Source: Mobilisporobacter senegalensis (GTDB lineage: Bacteria; Bacillota; Clostridia; Lachnospirales; Lachnospiraceae). Taken from it: a stretch of DNA of 64,000 bases. The DNA lies in the NCBI RefSeq assembly GCF_003752155.1, contig NZ_RJVG01000006.1, forward strand, positions 1-64,000. The letters are read 5' to 3'. The first letter of the stretch is position 1; each line of letters starts with the position of its first letter. The notes beneath the pieces are model-generated. The model worked only from the letters and a program-made list of their open reading frames with translations, was not told where the DNA came from and did not search any database. Below, one piece after another: positions 1 through 7,261 of this stretch. The position numbers were made by a program, and so were the translations under genes.

Positions 1-114
1 CGAATTCAATTGACAGCATAAATATTTGACAATCGATAAATATTATTCTGCCTGCATTTGACCAGGTGCATTTAGTGACCCCAATTTTAGATATACTCTT
101 ATAAATAAATCGAG

Positions 115-177
115 AACAGCCATAGCTTCACCGTCTGGTGTTACTATGGCCGTTCTTTATGGCCGTTTTTTTACAGC
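115..177 (+). terminator. Rho-independent terminator with a doubled 3' arm
   Basis: The left arm at 115-125 pairs with 144-154 (one mismatch) around an inner ACC/GGT stem. The right-arm sequence TATGGCCGTT is then repeated and followed by seven T, so either copy can close the stem and the second makes a proper terminator. The orientation suits a plus-strand gene ending left of the window. The rest of positions 1-315 shows no gene. Confidence 0.6.
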
Positions 178-315
178 CCCTTATCTATATTAAAAGCAGA
201 AATATAAAGCCGGATTCTTTTGATATTACATCAGATATAGCCAATTATTAATGTTTAATTATTAAATATATATTGATTTACTTCAAATGATTGCCTTATA
301 CTTCTGCTTGAAATA

Positions 316-672
316 TTACTCTTTCATCTTTGAATCAAAAATCCAGGATGCGATATAACTAAAAATCAATGCTGCTGAAATGCCTACTGAAGAGGAAGTA
401 AGACCTCCCTCAAATATACCGACCCATCCATCCTTTAGTATTGCTTCTTTTACACCTTTAAATAGTACATTCCCAAAACCAGTGAGGGGGACACTTGCAC
501 CAGCCCCAGCAAATTCTACAAATGGTTCATAGACACCAATTGCTCCCAGGAAAGCACCTAATACTACAAGGATTACCATGATTCTACCAGGCATAAGTTT
601 TGTTTGATCCATTAGAATCTGAACTAACGCGCAAATTGCTCCACCTACCAGAAAAGCTTTAACATAGTCCAT
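316..672 (-). CDS. spoVAE: Stage V sporulation protein AE (SpoVAE)
   Basis: Small membrane protein of 118 residues, last gene of the spoVA operon. It has about three hydrophobic segments and the family pattern VPLTGFGN near residues 61-68, shared with SpoVAC (VPITGFAN). SpoVA proteins form the inner spore membrane channel that takes up Ca-dipicolinate during sporulation and releases it in germination. The length matches the short SpoVAEb type. It lies 22 bp after spoVAD, so it is probably cotranscribed. No clear terminator was seen downstream on this strand. Confidence 0.93.
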   Translation of the reverse strand: MDYVKAFLVGGAICALVQILMDQTKLMPGRIMVILVVLGAFLGAIGVYEPFVEFAGAGASVPLTGFGNVLFKGVKEAILKDGWVGIFEGGLTSSSVGISAALIFSYIASWIFDSKMKE

Positions 673-694
673 TTACATTCACCTCCATCAATTA

Positions 695-1729
695 TTAACA
701 TGCCTCAATGATAACTCCATGAGCAATTCCTGGTACTGTATTTCCTTCATTAAAGCTTACTTTGGATAATAGTGCTCCTGTTGGTACAAATAATACTTTT
801 TTCCACTCTTTATTTTCTAATTTTTTAAATACATGCCCTGTTAAAGTAATTGCGCTGCATGCACAGCCACTACCTCCGGAATGGGTATCCTGTTCCTCTT
901 TATTAAATATTTCAATACCGCAATCCATATGGTTCTTACTTATATCATATCCTTTTTCTTTCATAATATCCTTCAAAATATCAGAACCAACATATCCCAA
1001 ATCACCTGTTATTATTTTATCATATTGATCTGGTTGAATGTTAAAATCAACCAGGTTCTGATAAATGACATCTGCAGCTGCAGGTGCCATGCACGCTCCC
1101 ATATTCATGGAATCTTTAATTCCATAGTCAGTTACCTTGCCTGTGGTAATACCAGCAATTCTTATATTTTTATTTGAATCATTTGGCATATTTCCCAGAA
1201 CAACTGCACCACTGCCTGTAACAGTCCAGCTTGCGGCAAGAGGCCTTTGATTCCCATAATCAAGAGGAAAACGAAATTGTTTTTCTGCCCCTGCAAAATG
1301 ACTGGATGTAAGCGCCATTACTTTATCTGCGTATCCACCATCTACAATCATCGAGCCAATACTCAAACTCTCACCCATAGTAGAACATGCTCCATATACA
1401 CCAAACATGGGAATTTCAAGATCAATGATACCAAATGAAGTCGCTATTAATTGTCCTAATAAATCACCCGCTATTAAATAACGTATATCTGAATTCGTTA
1501 AACCTGCTTTAGAAATGGCTAGGTCTGCTGCTTCTTTTTGTAATTTACTTTCTGCTTCTTCCCAGGTATTTTCTCCTACCATTGGATCTTCTTCTATTTT
1601 ATCAAAACAAGTTCCAAGTGGTCCCTCACTCTCTTTCTTACCCGCTATGGAAGAATAACCTATAACATAAGGTGGGTTTTCAAATTGAATACTTTGTTTG
1701 CCAACTATTTTTGTCTGTTTTCCAGCCAT
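695..1729 (-). CDS. spoVAD: Stage V sporulation protein AD (SpoVAD)
   Basis: 344 residues with a thiolase/ketoacyl-synthase-like fold. Recognisable features are the VYGACSTMGESL stretch near residues 112-123, where the fold has its nucleophile elbow, and the glycine-rich HSGGSGCACSA near residue 284. In Bacillus SpoVAD binds dipicolinic acid and is the peripheral, non-membrane subunit of the SpoVA channel; that role is known for the family and inferred here. The gene sits between spoVAC (25 bp gap) and spoVAE (22 bp gap). The length is typical and the frame is intact. Confidence 0.95.
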   Translation of the reverse strand: MAGKQTKIVGKQSIQFENPPYVIGYSSIAGKKESEGPLGTCFDKIEEDPMVGENTWEEAESKLQKEAADLAISKAGLTNSDIRYLIAGDLLGQLIATSFGIIDLEIPMFGVYGACSTMGESLSIGSMIVDGGYADKVMALTSSHFAGAEKQFRFPLDYGNQRPLAASWTVTGSGAVVLGNMPNDSNKNIRIAGITTGKVTDYGIKDSMNMGACMAPAAADVIYQNLVDFNIQPDQYDKIITGDLGYVGSDILKDIMKEKGYDISKNHMDCGIEIFNKEEQDTHSGGSGCACSAITLTGHVFKKLENKEWKKVLFVPTGALLSKVSFNEGNTVPGIAHGVIIEAC

Positions 1730-1754
1730 ACTAATACTCCTATTCCAATACTTA

Positions 1755-2279
1755 TTAAGATTGTAATTTTAAAATAATATAATATATGATTCCAAATACC
1801 CATGAAGAAAAGATACCATATAAGATAACCGGACCACATATGGTGAATATTTGACAGCCTATACCAAAAACCTGACCTTCCTTCTTGAATTCAATTGCAG
1901 GTGCAGCAACGGAATTGGCGAAACCCGTGATTGGAACAAGGGTACCTGCTCCTCCGTATTTAGCTATCTTACCGTAGATATTTAAACCTGTTAATAAAAT
2001 ACTTAAAAATACTAAAGAAATCGTATTATATAGCATTGCAAAATCTATATTTGCTCCCAGATACTGATAAAAATTAATAAGACCTTGCCCTATGGTACAG
2101 ATAAGTCCTCCAATCCAAAATGCATTTAGTATATTTACTACTAAGCTATGTTTGGGAGTTACACTTTTTACATATTGATTATAAATCTGATCTCTTCTGT
2201 TCGTATCGCTTTCATTAATAACCTGTTTAATGGATGGACCTTTGTTTTTGTTATTGTTCTGATTTGGTTTTTCTTTCAT
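1755..2279 (-). CDS. spoVAC: Stage V sporulation protein AC (SpoVAC)
   Basis: Membrane protein of 174 residues with a hydrophilic Asn/Lys-rich N-terminal region of about 45 residues and about four membrane segments. The LVPITGFANSVAAPAIEFKK block near residues 117-136 is the SpoVAC/AE family signature. Bacillus SpoVAC is a mechanosensitive channel component for Ca-dipicolinate release. It follows spoVAB by about 70 bp, the widest gap in the operon, and the start has AGGAG a few bases upstream. The N-terminal extension is somewhat longer than in Bacillus (about 150 residues). Confidence 0.94.
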   Translation of the reverse strand: MKEKPNQNNNKNKGPSIKQVINESDTNRRDQIYNQYVKSVTPKHSLVVNILNAFWIGGLICTIGQGLINFYQYLGANIDFAMLYNTISLVFLSILLTGLNIYGKIAKYGGAGTLVPITGFANSVAAPAIEFKKEGQVFGIGCQIFTICGPVILYGIFSSWVFGIIYYIILKLQS

Positions 2280-2348
2280 TTAAATTACTCCTATCTATGT
2301 TTTTGACTATTAATTTAAGTAATCAAGATAGTCTTAAAATATTATCTG

Positions 2349-2768
2349 CTATTTTGCAAAAATATATAATTGAATGAAACTTCCAATACCTTTCCCTATT
2401 GCCAGACTAAGTACTGCAAATGGTATCCCCTTTCTTAAGTTGATTCGTTTGGCAAATATAGGTATCGTATCTAATACCTCCGTCAATGCCATCGCAAGAC
2501 AGCCGGTAAACATGCCTGCAAATAGCCCAAAAACTGTGATGCCTATAATACCAAAAGGAACTTCAAATCTCCAGATAGTCATTAAATTACCAACTGTGCC
2601 TCCCAGTGTTACACAGTCCTCAAAGAAAAGAATGTGTCTGGCAGTATTCGTTCGGCTGGCCAACCTGGTTACCAGGCCAATTTTCGTAATAAATGTAAAA
2701 ACTGCTCCGGCAATAGTGATCCCACCGGATAATCCTATGAATACCAGCAGGCTATATTTAATCAGCAT
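2349..2768 (-). CDS. spoVAB: Stage V sporulation protein AB (SpoVAB)
   Basis: Integral membrane protein, 139 residues from the chosen ATG at 2768. The open frame runs further upstream to 2795, but the shorter start fits the Bacillus length (about 141), begins directly with the first membrane helix (LIKYSLLVFIGLSGG) and has GGGAGGG 11 nt upstream. This start overlaps the end of spoVAA by 11 nt, which suggests translational coupling. About four or five hydrophobic segments are visible. SpoVAB is a required SpoVA subunit of unknown exact role. Confidence 0.92.
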   Translation of the reverse strand: MLIKYSLLVFIGLSGGITIAGAVFTFITKIGLVTRLASRTNTARHILFFEDCVTLGGTVGNLMTIWRFEVPFGIIGITVFGLFAGMFTGCLAMALTEVLDTIPIFAKRINLRKGIPFAVLSLAIGKGIGSFIQLYIFAK

Positions 2769-3387
2769 CAATTGTTGTTCCCTCCCTGCTGGCATCCTGA
2801 ATTAGAGCGTTGTTTAAATCATCTTCATACAAACGCATTTCAATCTGTATCGGTGTAGGGTCATCCCTTACTTTTAATCTGGAGAAATGATTAAAAAATA
2901 TAATAATTCCAATTGGCAGGCCAATTGAGTAAGAAATCTCTAAGATAGTCCCTCCTTTTTTTGCCTCTCCCATAACTAATTCATAAACGATTGCAAAAAC
3001 TTTATCAACACTTACATCTGTATTAAATGTCATAATCGTAAAAGCAGCACCAAAAAATATGATCAGAGCTACAAAAAAAGATTTTATATATTCGAACATA
3101 ACTTTTGTCTTGGTGGGAATCTTGTATTCCACAACAAAATCTTTTTCTCCCAGATTTACAATTTCAATCTCAGGATTTGATTTATTAATGAACTCAATGA
3201 TCTTCATCACTGAAAATATATATTTGCAGTCTTTCTTGCTTTTTATATTGAACACCTCAATATTACCAATATTGTTCACTTTTCTTTTATCAACACCAAC
3301 TAATTTGGCTAAATCTGATAACAGGACCTTTTGATGTTGAATTTCAATATTTTGAGGTATTTTCATATATACTATGTCATTTTTCAT
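2758..3387 (-). CDS. spoVAA: Stage V sporulation protein AA (SpoVAA)
   Basis: 209 residues with a soluble N-terminal domain (about 1-110) and two membrane helices near residues 114-135 and 150-175. The conserved stretch YSIGLPIGIIIFFNHF and the following DDPTPIQIEMRLYEDDLN match Bacillus SpoVAA (YSIGLGLGMIVFFNHI, EPSPLEVEMFNYQLDLD). It is a SpoVA channel subunit in the spore inner membrane. Its ATG overlaps the stop of a preceding 55-residue ORF in an ATGA arrangement, and its 3' end overlaps spoVAB, so the first genes of this operon are probably translationally coupled. Confidence 0.94.
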   Translation of the reverse strand: MKNDIVYMKIPQNIEIQHQKVLLSDLAKLVGVDKRKVNNIGNIEVFNIKSKKDCKYIFSVMKIIEFINKSNPEIEIVNLGEKDFVVEYKIPTKTKVMFEYIKSFFVALIIFFGAAFTIMTFNTDVSVDKVFAIVYELVMGEAKKGGTILEISYSIGLPIGIIIFFNHFSRLKVRDDPTPIQIEMRLYEDDLNNALIQDASREGTTIDAD

Positions 3388-3551
3388 AGATAGCAGGAAT
3401 CCAACCTTTTATATACATTTTGCATATTTTTTACAAGAGTACCATCAAAAGCAGTGTTCGAATCTGAATGATAGAAAATATAATATAAAATAGAAATAAC
3501 AATAATTAGTAATAAAAAAACACTTACAATATATGCACTTTTCGTTTTCAT
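3384..3551 (-). CDS. Small single-pass membrane protein at the head of the spoVA operon
   Basis: A 55-residue ORF not recognised as a known family. It begins MKTKSAYIV, has one strong hydrophobic helix (about residues 6-27) and a short polar tail with one Cys. Its TGA overlaps the spoVAA ATG (ATGA), which favours real, coupled translation. GAGGAG lies 12 nt before the ATG; an in-frame GTG at 3557 has the same ribosome site at an ideal 6 nt, so the true start may be GTG (57 residues). It is separated from sigF by a terminator, so it is probably the first gene of the spoVA transcript. Confidence 0.7.
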   Translation of the reverse strand: MKTKSAYIVSVFLLLIIVISILYYIFYHSDSNTAFDGTLVKNMQNVYKRLDSCYL

Positions 3552-3574
3552 ATCCACAACAATCTCCTCTGTAC

Positions 3575-3612
3575 AAAAAGAGCATTTATTAGTTTAAATC
3601 TAACAAATGCTC
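3575..3612 (-). terminator. Terminator after sigF
   Basis: On the minus strand, GAGCATTTGTTAG pairs with CTAATAAATGCTC around a 7-nt loop and is followed by five T. It separates the spoIIA-sigF operon from spoVA. SpoVA therefore needs its own promoter (SigG in Bacillus), which I could not pick out with confidence. Confidence 0.75.
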
Positions 3613-3676
3613 CTTTATCTAGTAATAATATTATTATCTGAATAATTATGTTTAATATTCTGGAAAATTTTGTATC

Positions 3677-4390
3677 TTACACTAACTTTTCCCTCATTGT
3701 TTTTAATATTTTTTTCTCTAATCTTGAAACTTGTACCTGAGATATTCCAAGTTCTTTTGCAATATCTGTTTGCGTCTTATCACAGAAATATCTGAGTCGT
3801 ATAATATCCTGGTCTTTTGGCTCCAGTGATGCAATAATTTCCTTTAAAGCAAATTTATCAATCATATTTTCACTTTCATCTTTGGATTGCTCTAACTTAT
3901 CTATTAAGTAGATTGCATTACCATCACCCTGGTAAATAGTTTTATATAACGATTCCACTTCTGCATTTGACTCTAGAGCCATTACAATGTCTTCTGTATC
4001 TATATCAATCTCTTTGCTGATTTCTTCCAAAGTTGGTTCTCTTCCTAGTTTATTATTTAAAATTTCCCTGGTTATCCGAACTTTATTTGCCGTTTCCTTC
4101 AGGGACCGGCTCACTTTGATCATACCATCGTCTCTTAGGAATCTTTTTATCTCTCCAGTAATCATAGGTACTGCATATGTTGAAAATTTTACCTCAAAAG
4201 TCGTATCAAATTTATCAATTGCTTTAATCAGCCCAATGCTTCCTATTTGAAATAAATCATCTAATTCATGTCCACGGTTCGCAAATCTTCGTACTATGCT
4301 CCAGACGAGACCTATATTCTCTGTTACTAATAAGTCTCTTGCCTTTTTATCACCCTGTCCCGCTAGTTTAATAAGTTCCAATGTATCCAT
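3677..4390 (-). CDS. sigF: RNA polymerase forespore sigma factor SigF
   Basis: 237-residue sigma-70 family factor. Region 2 is seen at GHELDDLFQIGSIGLIKAIDKFD and the following KFSTYAVPMITGEIKRFLRDDG; region 4 is the C-terminal helix-turn-helix TQTDIAKELGISQVQVSRLEKKIL. SigF directs the first forespore-specific transcription and is held inactive by SpoIIAB. The order spoIIAA-spoIIAB-sigF and the 16-bp gap to spoIIAB are diagnostic and distinguish it from SigG. Length and motifs are normal. Confidence 0.96.
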   Translation of the reverse strand: MDTLELIKLAGQGDKKARDLLVTENIGLVWSIVRRFANRGHELDDLFQIGSIGLIKAIDKFDTTFEVKFSTYAVPMITGEIKRFLRDDGMIKVSRSLKETANKVRITREILNNKLGREPTLEEISKEIDIDTEDIVMALESNAEVESLYKTIYQGDGNAIYLIDKLEQSKDESENMIDKFALKEIIASLEPKDQDIIRLRYFCDKTQTDIAKELGISQVQVSRLEKKILKTMREKLV

Positions 4391-4406
4391 TTATTCACGC
4401 CCTTTA

Positions 4407-4847
4407 TTATGATCTAGAAGCAGTGCTATAGATCTTTTTACGCATCTTGACAGTGGTACCTTCTCCAATTTTAGACTTTACTTCTAACTCATCCATGAAT
4501 GCTTCCATAAATGCAAATCCCATACCGGAACGCTCTAATTCAGGTTTAGAAGTATATAATGGTTCCATTGCCTTGCTTATATCTTCAATTCCTTTACCCC
4601 TGTCAGAAACTTCAATATATACCGTATTGTCAAGAATACCACAGTTCAATTTAATTTTTCCCACTGTATTCTCATACCCATGAATAATACAGTTCGTTAC
4701 TGCTTCTGAAACAGCTGTTTTAATATCTGATAACTCTTCTAGTGTCGGATCTAAACTTGTTATAAATGCTGTTACTACAATTCTTGCAAAGCTTTCATTC
4801 TTTGATATACTTTCAAATTCTAATGTCATTTCATTTGAATAATTCAT
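4407..4847 (-). CDS. spoIIAB: Anti-sigma-F factor and serine kinase SpoIIAB
   Basis: 146 residues with a GHKL ATPase/kinase fold. The N box is TAVSEAVTNCIIHGYEN (about residues 44-60), the G1 box is EVSDRGKGIEDI (about 79-90) and the later ATP-lid glycines are in SGMGFAFMEAFMDE. It binds SigF in its ADP/ATP-bound state, phosphorylates SpoIIAA on serine, and is displaced by unphosphorylated SpoIIAA. It lies 21 bp after spoIIAA with AAGGAGG upstream of the ATG. Length equals that of Bacillus SpoIIAB. Confidence 0.96.
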   Translation of the reverse strand: MNYSNEMTLEFESISKNESFARIVVTAFITSLDPTLEELSDIKTAVSEAVTNCIIHGYENTVGKIKLNCGILDNTVYIEVSDRGKGIEDISKAMEPLYTSKPELERSGMGFAFMEAFMDELEVKSKIGEGTTVKMRKKIYSTASRS

Positions 4848-4868
4848 GCTTATCCTCCTTAAATAAAA

Positions 4869-5261
4869 CTACATTGCCTTTAATGCATCTTGAATTGTTT
4901 CATACTTTTCAATGATTTTATAAAGGCCTGATAATCGAAATATGCGGTCGACCGCAGAATTTACGCTAGTAACAGATACTTTTCCCCCTGTAAATATCAC
5001 TTTCTTGTATCTGCCCATTATAACTCCAATACCAGAGCTATCCATGAACCCTGATCTCTCAAAGTCAAAGACTATGTTCTTTACATTCCCACGTTCAATT
5101 AACTTGTCCGCTTTTTCTCGCAAATTTAGTGCAATATGATGATCTAGTTCCTGATCTAACCGTATGACAAGGCATTTCCCCACCACTTCAAAATGTGCTC
5201 CTATGCCATTGTTCTTAAAATCTGTTGCAGGCTCATTTTGTTTTACATTTCTTTTTTCCAT
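4869..5261 (-). CDS. spoIIAA: Anti-anti-sigma factor SpoIIAA
   Basis: 130-residue STAS-domain protein. The phosphorylation loop is FMDSSGIGVIMGRYK with Ser75 equivalent to Bacillus Ser58. Dephosphorylated SpoIIAA releases SigF from SpoIIAB. The protein carries about 20 extra N-terminal residues compared with Bacillus (about 117). I kept this start because GAAGGG lies 6 nt upstream of ATG and no good internal start exists before the domain begins at about residue 22. First gene of the spoIIA operon; SigH control is expected but no clear SigH promoter was found. Confidence 0.95.
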   Translation of the reverse strand: MEKRNVKQNEPATDFKNNGIGAHFEVVGKCLVIRLDQELDHHIALNLREKADKLIERGNVKNIVFDFERSGFMDSSGIGVIMGRYKKVIFTGGKVSVTSVNSAVDRIFRLSGLYKIIEKYETIQDALKAM

Positions 5262-5301
5262 GTTATCCCTTCTTTTTACTTTTATTTACAGTACATCTGT
5301 A

Positions 5302-5345
5302 TAAAAAAAGACGCTTACAAGAAATACTACATTGTAGTACTTCCT
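5302..5345 (-). terminator. Terminator after the TPR protein gene
   Basis: On the minus strand GGAAGTACTAC pairs with GTAGTATTTCTT around a 3-nt loop, followed after eight bases by seven T. It ends the TPR gene transcript before spoIIAA. Tract spacing is a little loose. Confidence 0.55.
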
Positions 5346-5371
5346 GTTCATCTTTTAATATCAATTTAATC

Positions 5372-6742
5372 TTACTGATCTATCTCATTTATCTTTGCTT
5401 TTGCTTCAGTAGCTCTTCCAGAATCAGGAAAATCCGAGATTACTTTATTATAATTTAGAATGGCATTCTCATTGTCTCCCATTCTATGATAAGATCTTCC
5501 TAAAAAGTAAAGTGCATCTACATTTGTTTCATCCATAGCAAGTGCATCATTCAGTGACTCAATAGCATCTTCATATTTTCCTGCTGTATATTGGCTATGA
5601 CCAGTATTATAAAGTTTCACTGAGGATGTTTTAAATGTTTCTTCTTTAATTTTATTATAAAGCTGTTTCGCAGGCTCACTTTCGATCTTGTCCATCTTAG
5701 CGTCAACTAAGATTTCAGCTGCTCCTTCCTTATCATCATTCATATACTTGGTAATTGCTTCAAAAAGAGTATCATATTGTGCTGCATCATACTCTCCAAC
5801 TGCAAACTCATCAATTTGTTTTTGCATATCCTTAATTTGATCCTGTAAAGCTTTTTTATCACTTTCTAAAGTAGCAATTGTGGCAGTTTGAACTGACATC
5901 TTCTGGCTATAATCAATATTTTTTTGATTATAATCATCCACTATATTCTTCTTTATTGTTGGAACAAATAAGAAATAGCAGGTAGCAACGCCAATCGCAA
6001 TACCTAAAATTAAATTAACAAATACAAATATGTTAGGCTTGTCTTCTTTATATGTTGATATAGGCATAATTGCAGAATTATCCACCGGACGTGCCACACT
6101 GGCATTTTCACTTCCATTATCACTGGATATGTTCATTCCTAATTCCTTTAAATATCTTAAACTAGTCGTATTATTCACATCGATCTTACAAACTTTTTGC
6201 AAGGTCTTTCTTGCCTTGTCACTCTCATTATTCTTCATATAAAGAAGTGCTAAAAGATGATAAGCTCTGATAAAATGTGAATTTAAGCTAATTACTTTCT
6301 TTAACTGGATAATGGCTAAGTCGTCATTCCCCTGTTTTGCATATATTAAAGCACCATTATATTTCTTAATGGCCTGATTAATGGCATCCAGCTTTGTTGG
6401 ATTGGATTGCACTGCCTTTATATAAACATCTGCCTCATTTTCTTTTTCTTCAAAGTGCTTACTTAATACCCATTCACTTAAGGCATCTACTACTTCACCC
6501 ATCTCATAATATATTAAACCCAGTAAATTTCTTGCATCTGTATTCTTTTTAAATAATTTTAAACTTTTCTTTAATTCAGCAATCGCCCCTGATAAATCTC
6601 TTACCTTTGCTTTTGCTAAACCTGCATTATAAAACATGTTAGATGCTTTTATAATGCGTCTATAATAAGTAATATCCTCACCGCATCTATCGCAGCGACT
6701 TTTATTCACCGCAACCTGGCTCCCACATTTTGGACAATTCAT
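5372..6742 (-). CDS. Zinc-ribbon, TPR and coiled-coil membrane protein
   Basis: 456 residues. The N-terminus is a zinc ribbon (CPKCG at 3-7 and CDRCG at 17-21). It is followed by TPR-like repeats (about 33-200), a linker, one membrane helix (about 240-260, FVNLILGIAIGVATCYFLF), a coiled coil (about 275-320) and a second TPR block (about 335-450, with YNTGHSQYTAGKYEDAIESL and ALYFLGRSYHRMGDNENAIL). The TPR blocks suggest a scaffold on both sides of the membrane. Specific function is unknown. A 46-residue ORF lies 19 bp upstream and is probably cotranscribed. Its position beside spoIIA is not proof of a sporulation role. Confidence 0.85.
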   Translation of the reverse strand: MNCPKCGSQVAVNKSRCDRCGEDITYYRRIIKASNMFYNAGLAKAKVRDLSGAIAELKKSLKLFKKNTDARNLLGLIYYEMGEVVDALSEWVLSKHFEEKENEADVYIKAVQSNPTKLDAINQAIKKYNGALIYAKQGNDDLAIIQLKKVISLNSHFIRAYHLLALLYMKNNESDKARKTLQKVCKIDVNNTTSLRYLKELGMNISSDNGSENASVARPVDNSAIMPISTYKEDKPNIFVFVNLILGIAIGVATCYFLFVPTIKKNIVDDYNQKNIDYSQKMSVQTATIATLESDKKALQDQIKDMQKQIDEFAVGEYDAAQYDTLFEAITKYMNDDKEGAAEILVDAKMDKIESEPAKQLYNKIKEETFKTSSVKLYNTGHSQYTAGKYEDAIESLNDALAMDETNVDALYFLGRSYHRMGDNENAILNYNKVISDFPDSGRATEAKAKINEIDQ

Positions 6743-6761
6743 CTATATCTCCATCCAATCT

Positions 6762-6902
6762 CTATTTATTCTTTATCTCATTAATAATATCTTTAATGAT
6801 ATCAGTAACGTCTGTTAAATCATTTTTATAAATAGTTTCTTCTGCTTGTTCAACTTCAAGACTAGGTTGATATTTTGCTAATTCTTCATCAAAATTAATC
6901 AT
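6762..6902 (-). CDS. Small acidic protein of 46 residues
   Basis: Unrecognised short ORF beginning MINFDEELAKYQ and ending in a predicted amphipathic helix rich in Asp, Ile and Lys. Support comes from a near-perfect ribosome site (AGGAGGGTGAAA before ATG), a candidate sigma-A promoter upstream, and close spacing (19 bp) to the TPR membrane protein gene. No signal peptide or membrane segment is seen. It could be a small partner of the TPR protein. Confidence 0.65.
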   Translation of the reverse strand: MINFDEELAKYQPSLEVEQAEETIYKNDLTDVTDIIKDIINEIKNK

Positions 6903-6982
6903 TTTCACCCTCCTAAATTTGGTTATCAAATAGTAATATCGAAATATTTTTTATTATAATTAAATTTGCATATATTAAATAC

Positions 6983-7011
6983 ATAATACCTATATAATTG
7001 GCAAAAATCAA
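6983..7011 (-). promoter_or_regulatory. Candidate sigma-A promoter for the 46-residue ORF and TPR gene
   Basis: On the minus strand TTGATT, 17 nt, TATTAT. It lies about 80 bp upstream of the small ORF. The region is very AT-rich, so chance matches are possible. Confidence 0.4.
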
Positions 7012-7129
7012 TAGTTTTTGTTAATTTTTCTAAGGAATCCCAATTTTATCTTTATTATAATATAAAGAAATGATTATGCAACCTTTTAAGGTCGCAATTT
7101 ACGACACATTAGTATAATTATCCAGGAGA

Positions 7130-7186
7130 AAAGGTGTCTATATCGATTATATTTTACATTAAAATATAATCTTTATAAACACCTTT
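7130..7186 (-). terminator. Long hairpin terminator after valS
   Basis: A two-part stem: outer AAAGGTGT/ACACCTTT and inner GATTATATTTTA/TAAAATATAATC, followed by TTTT on the minus strand. It lies 75 bp after the valS stop codon. Confidence 0.65.
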
Positions 7187-7261
7187 ATAATTATAGTACA
7201 TTTACTTTTATAAAGTTACAATGAAACTATGTCACAAATAATACCATTGCAAAAATTTTAA

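Noticed and set aside
3558-3676. SigG-type promoter for the spoVA operon
   Set aside because: GAATA-like -35 sequences occur, but no -10 with proper CATNNTA form and spacing was found; the region is too AT-rich for a safe call.
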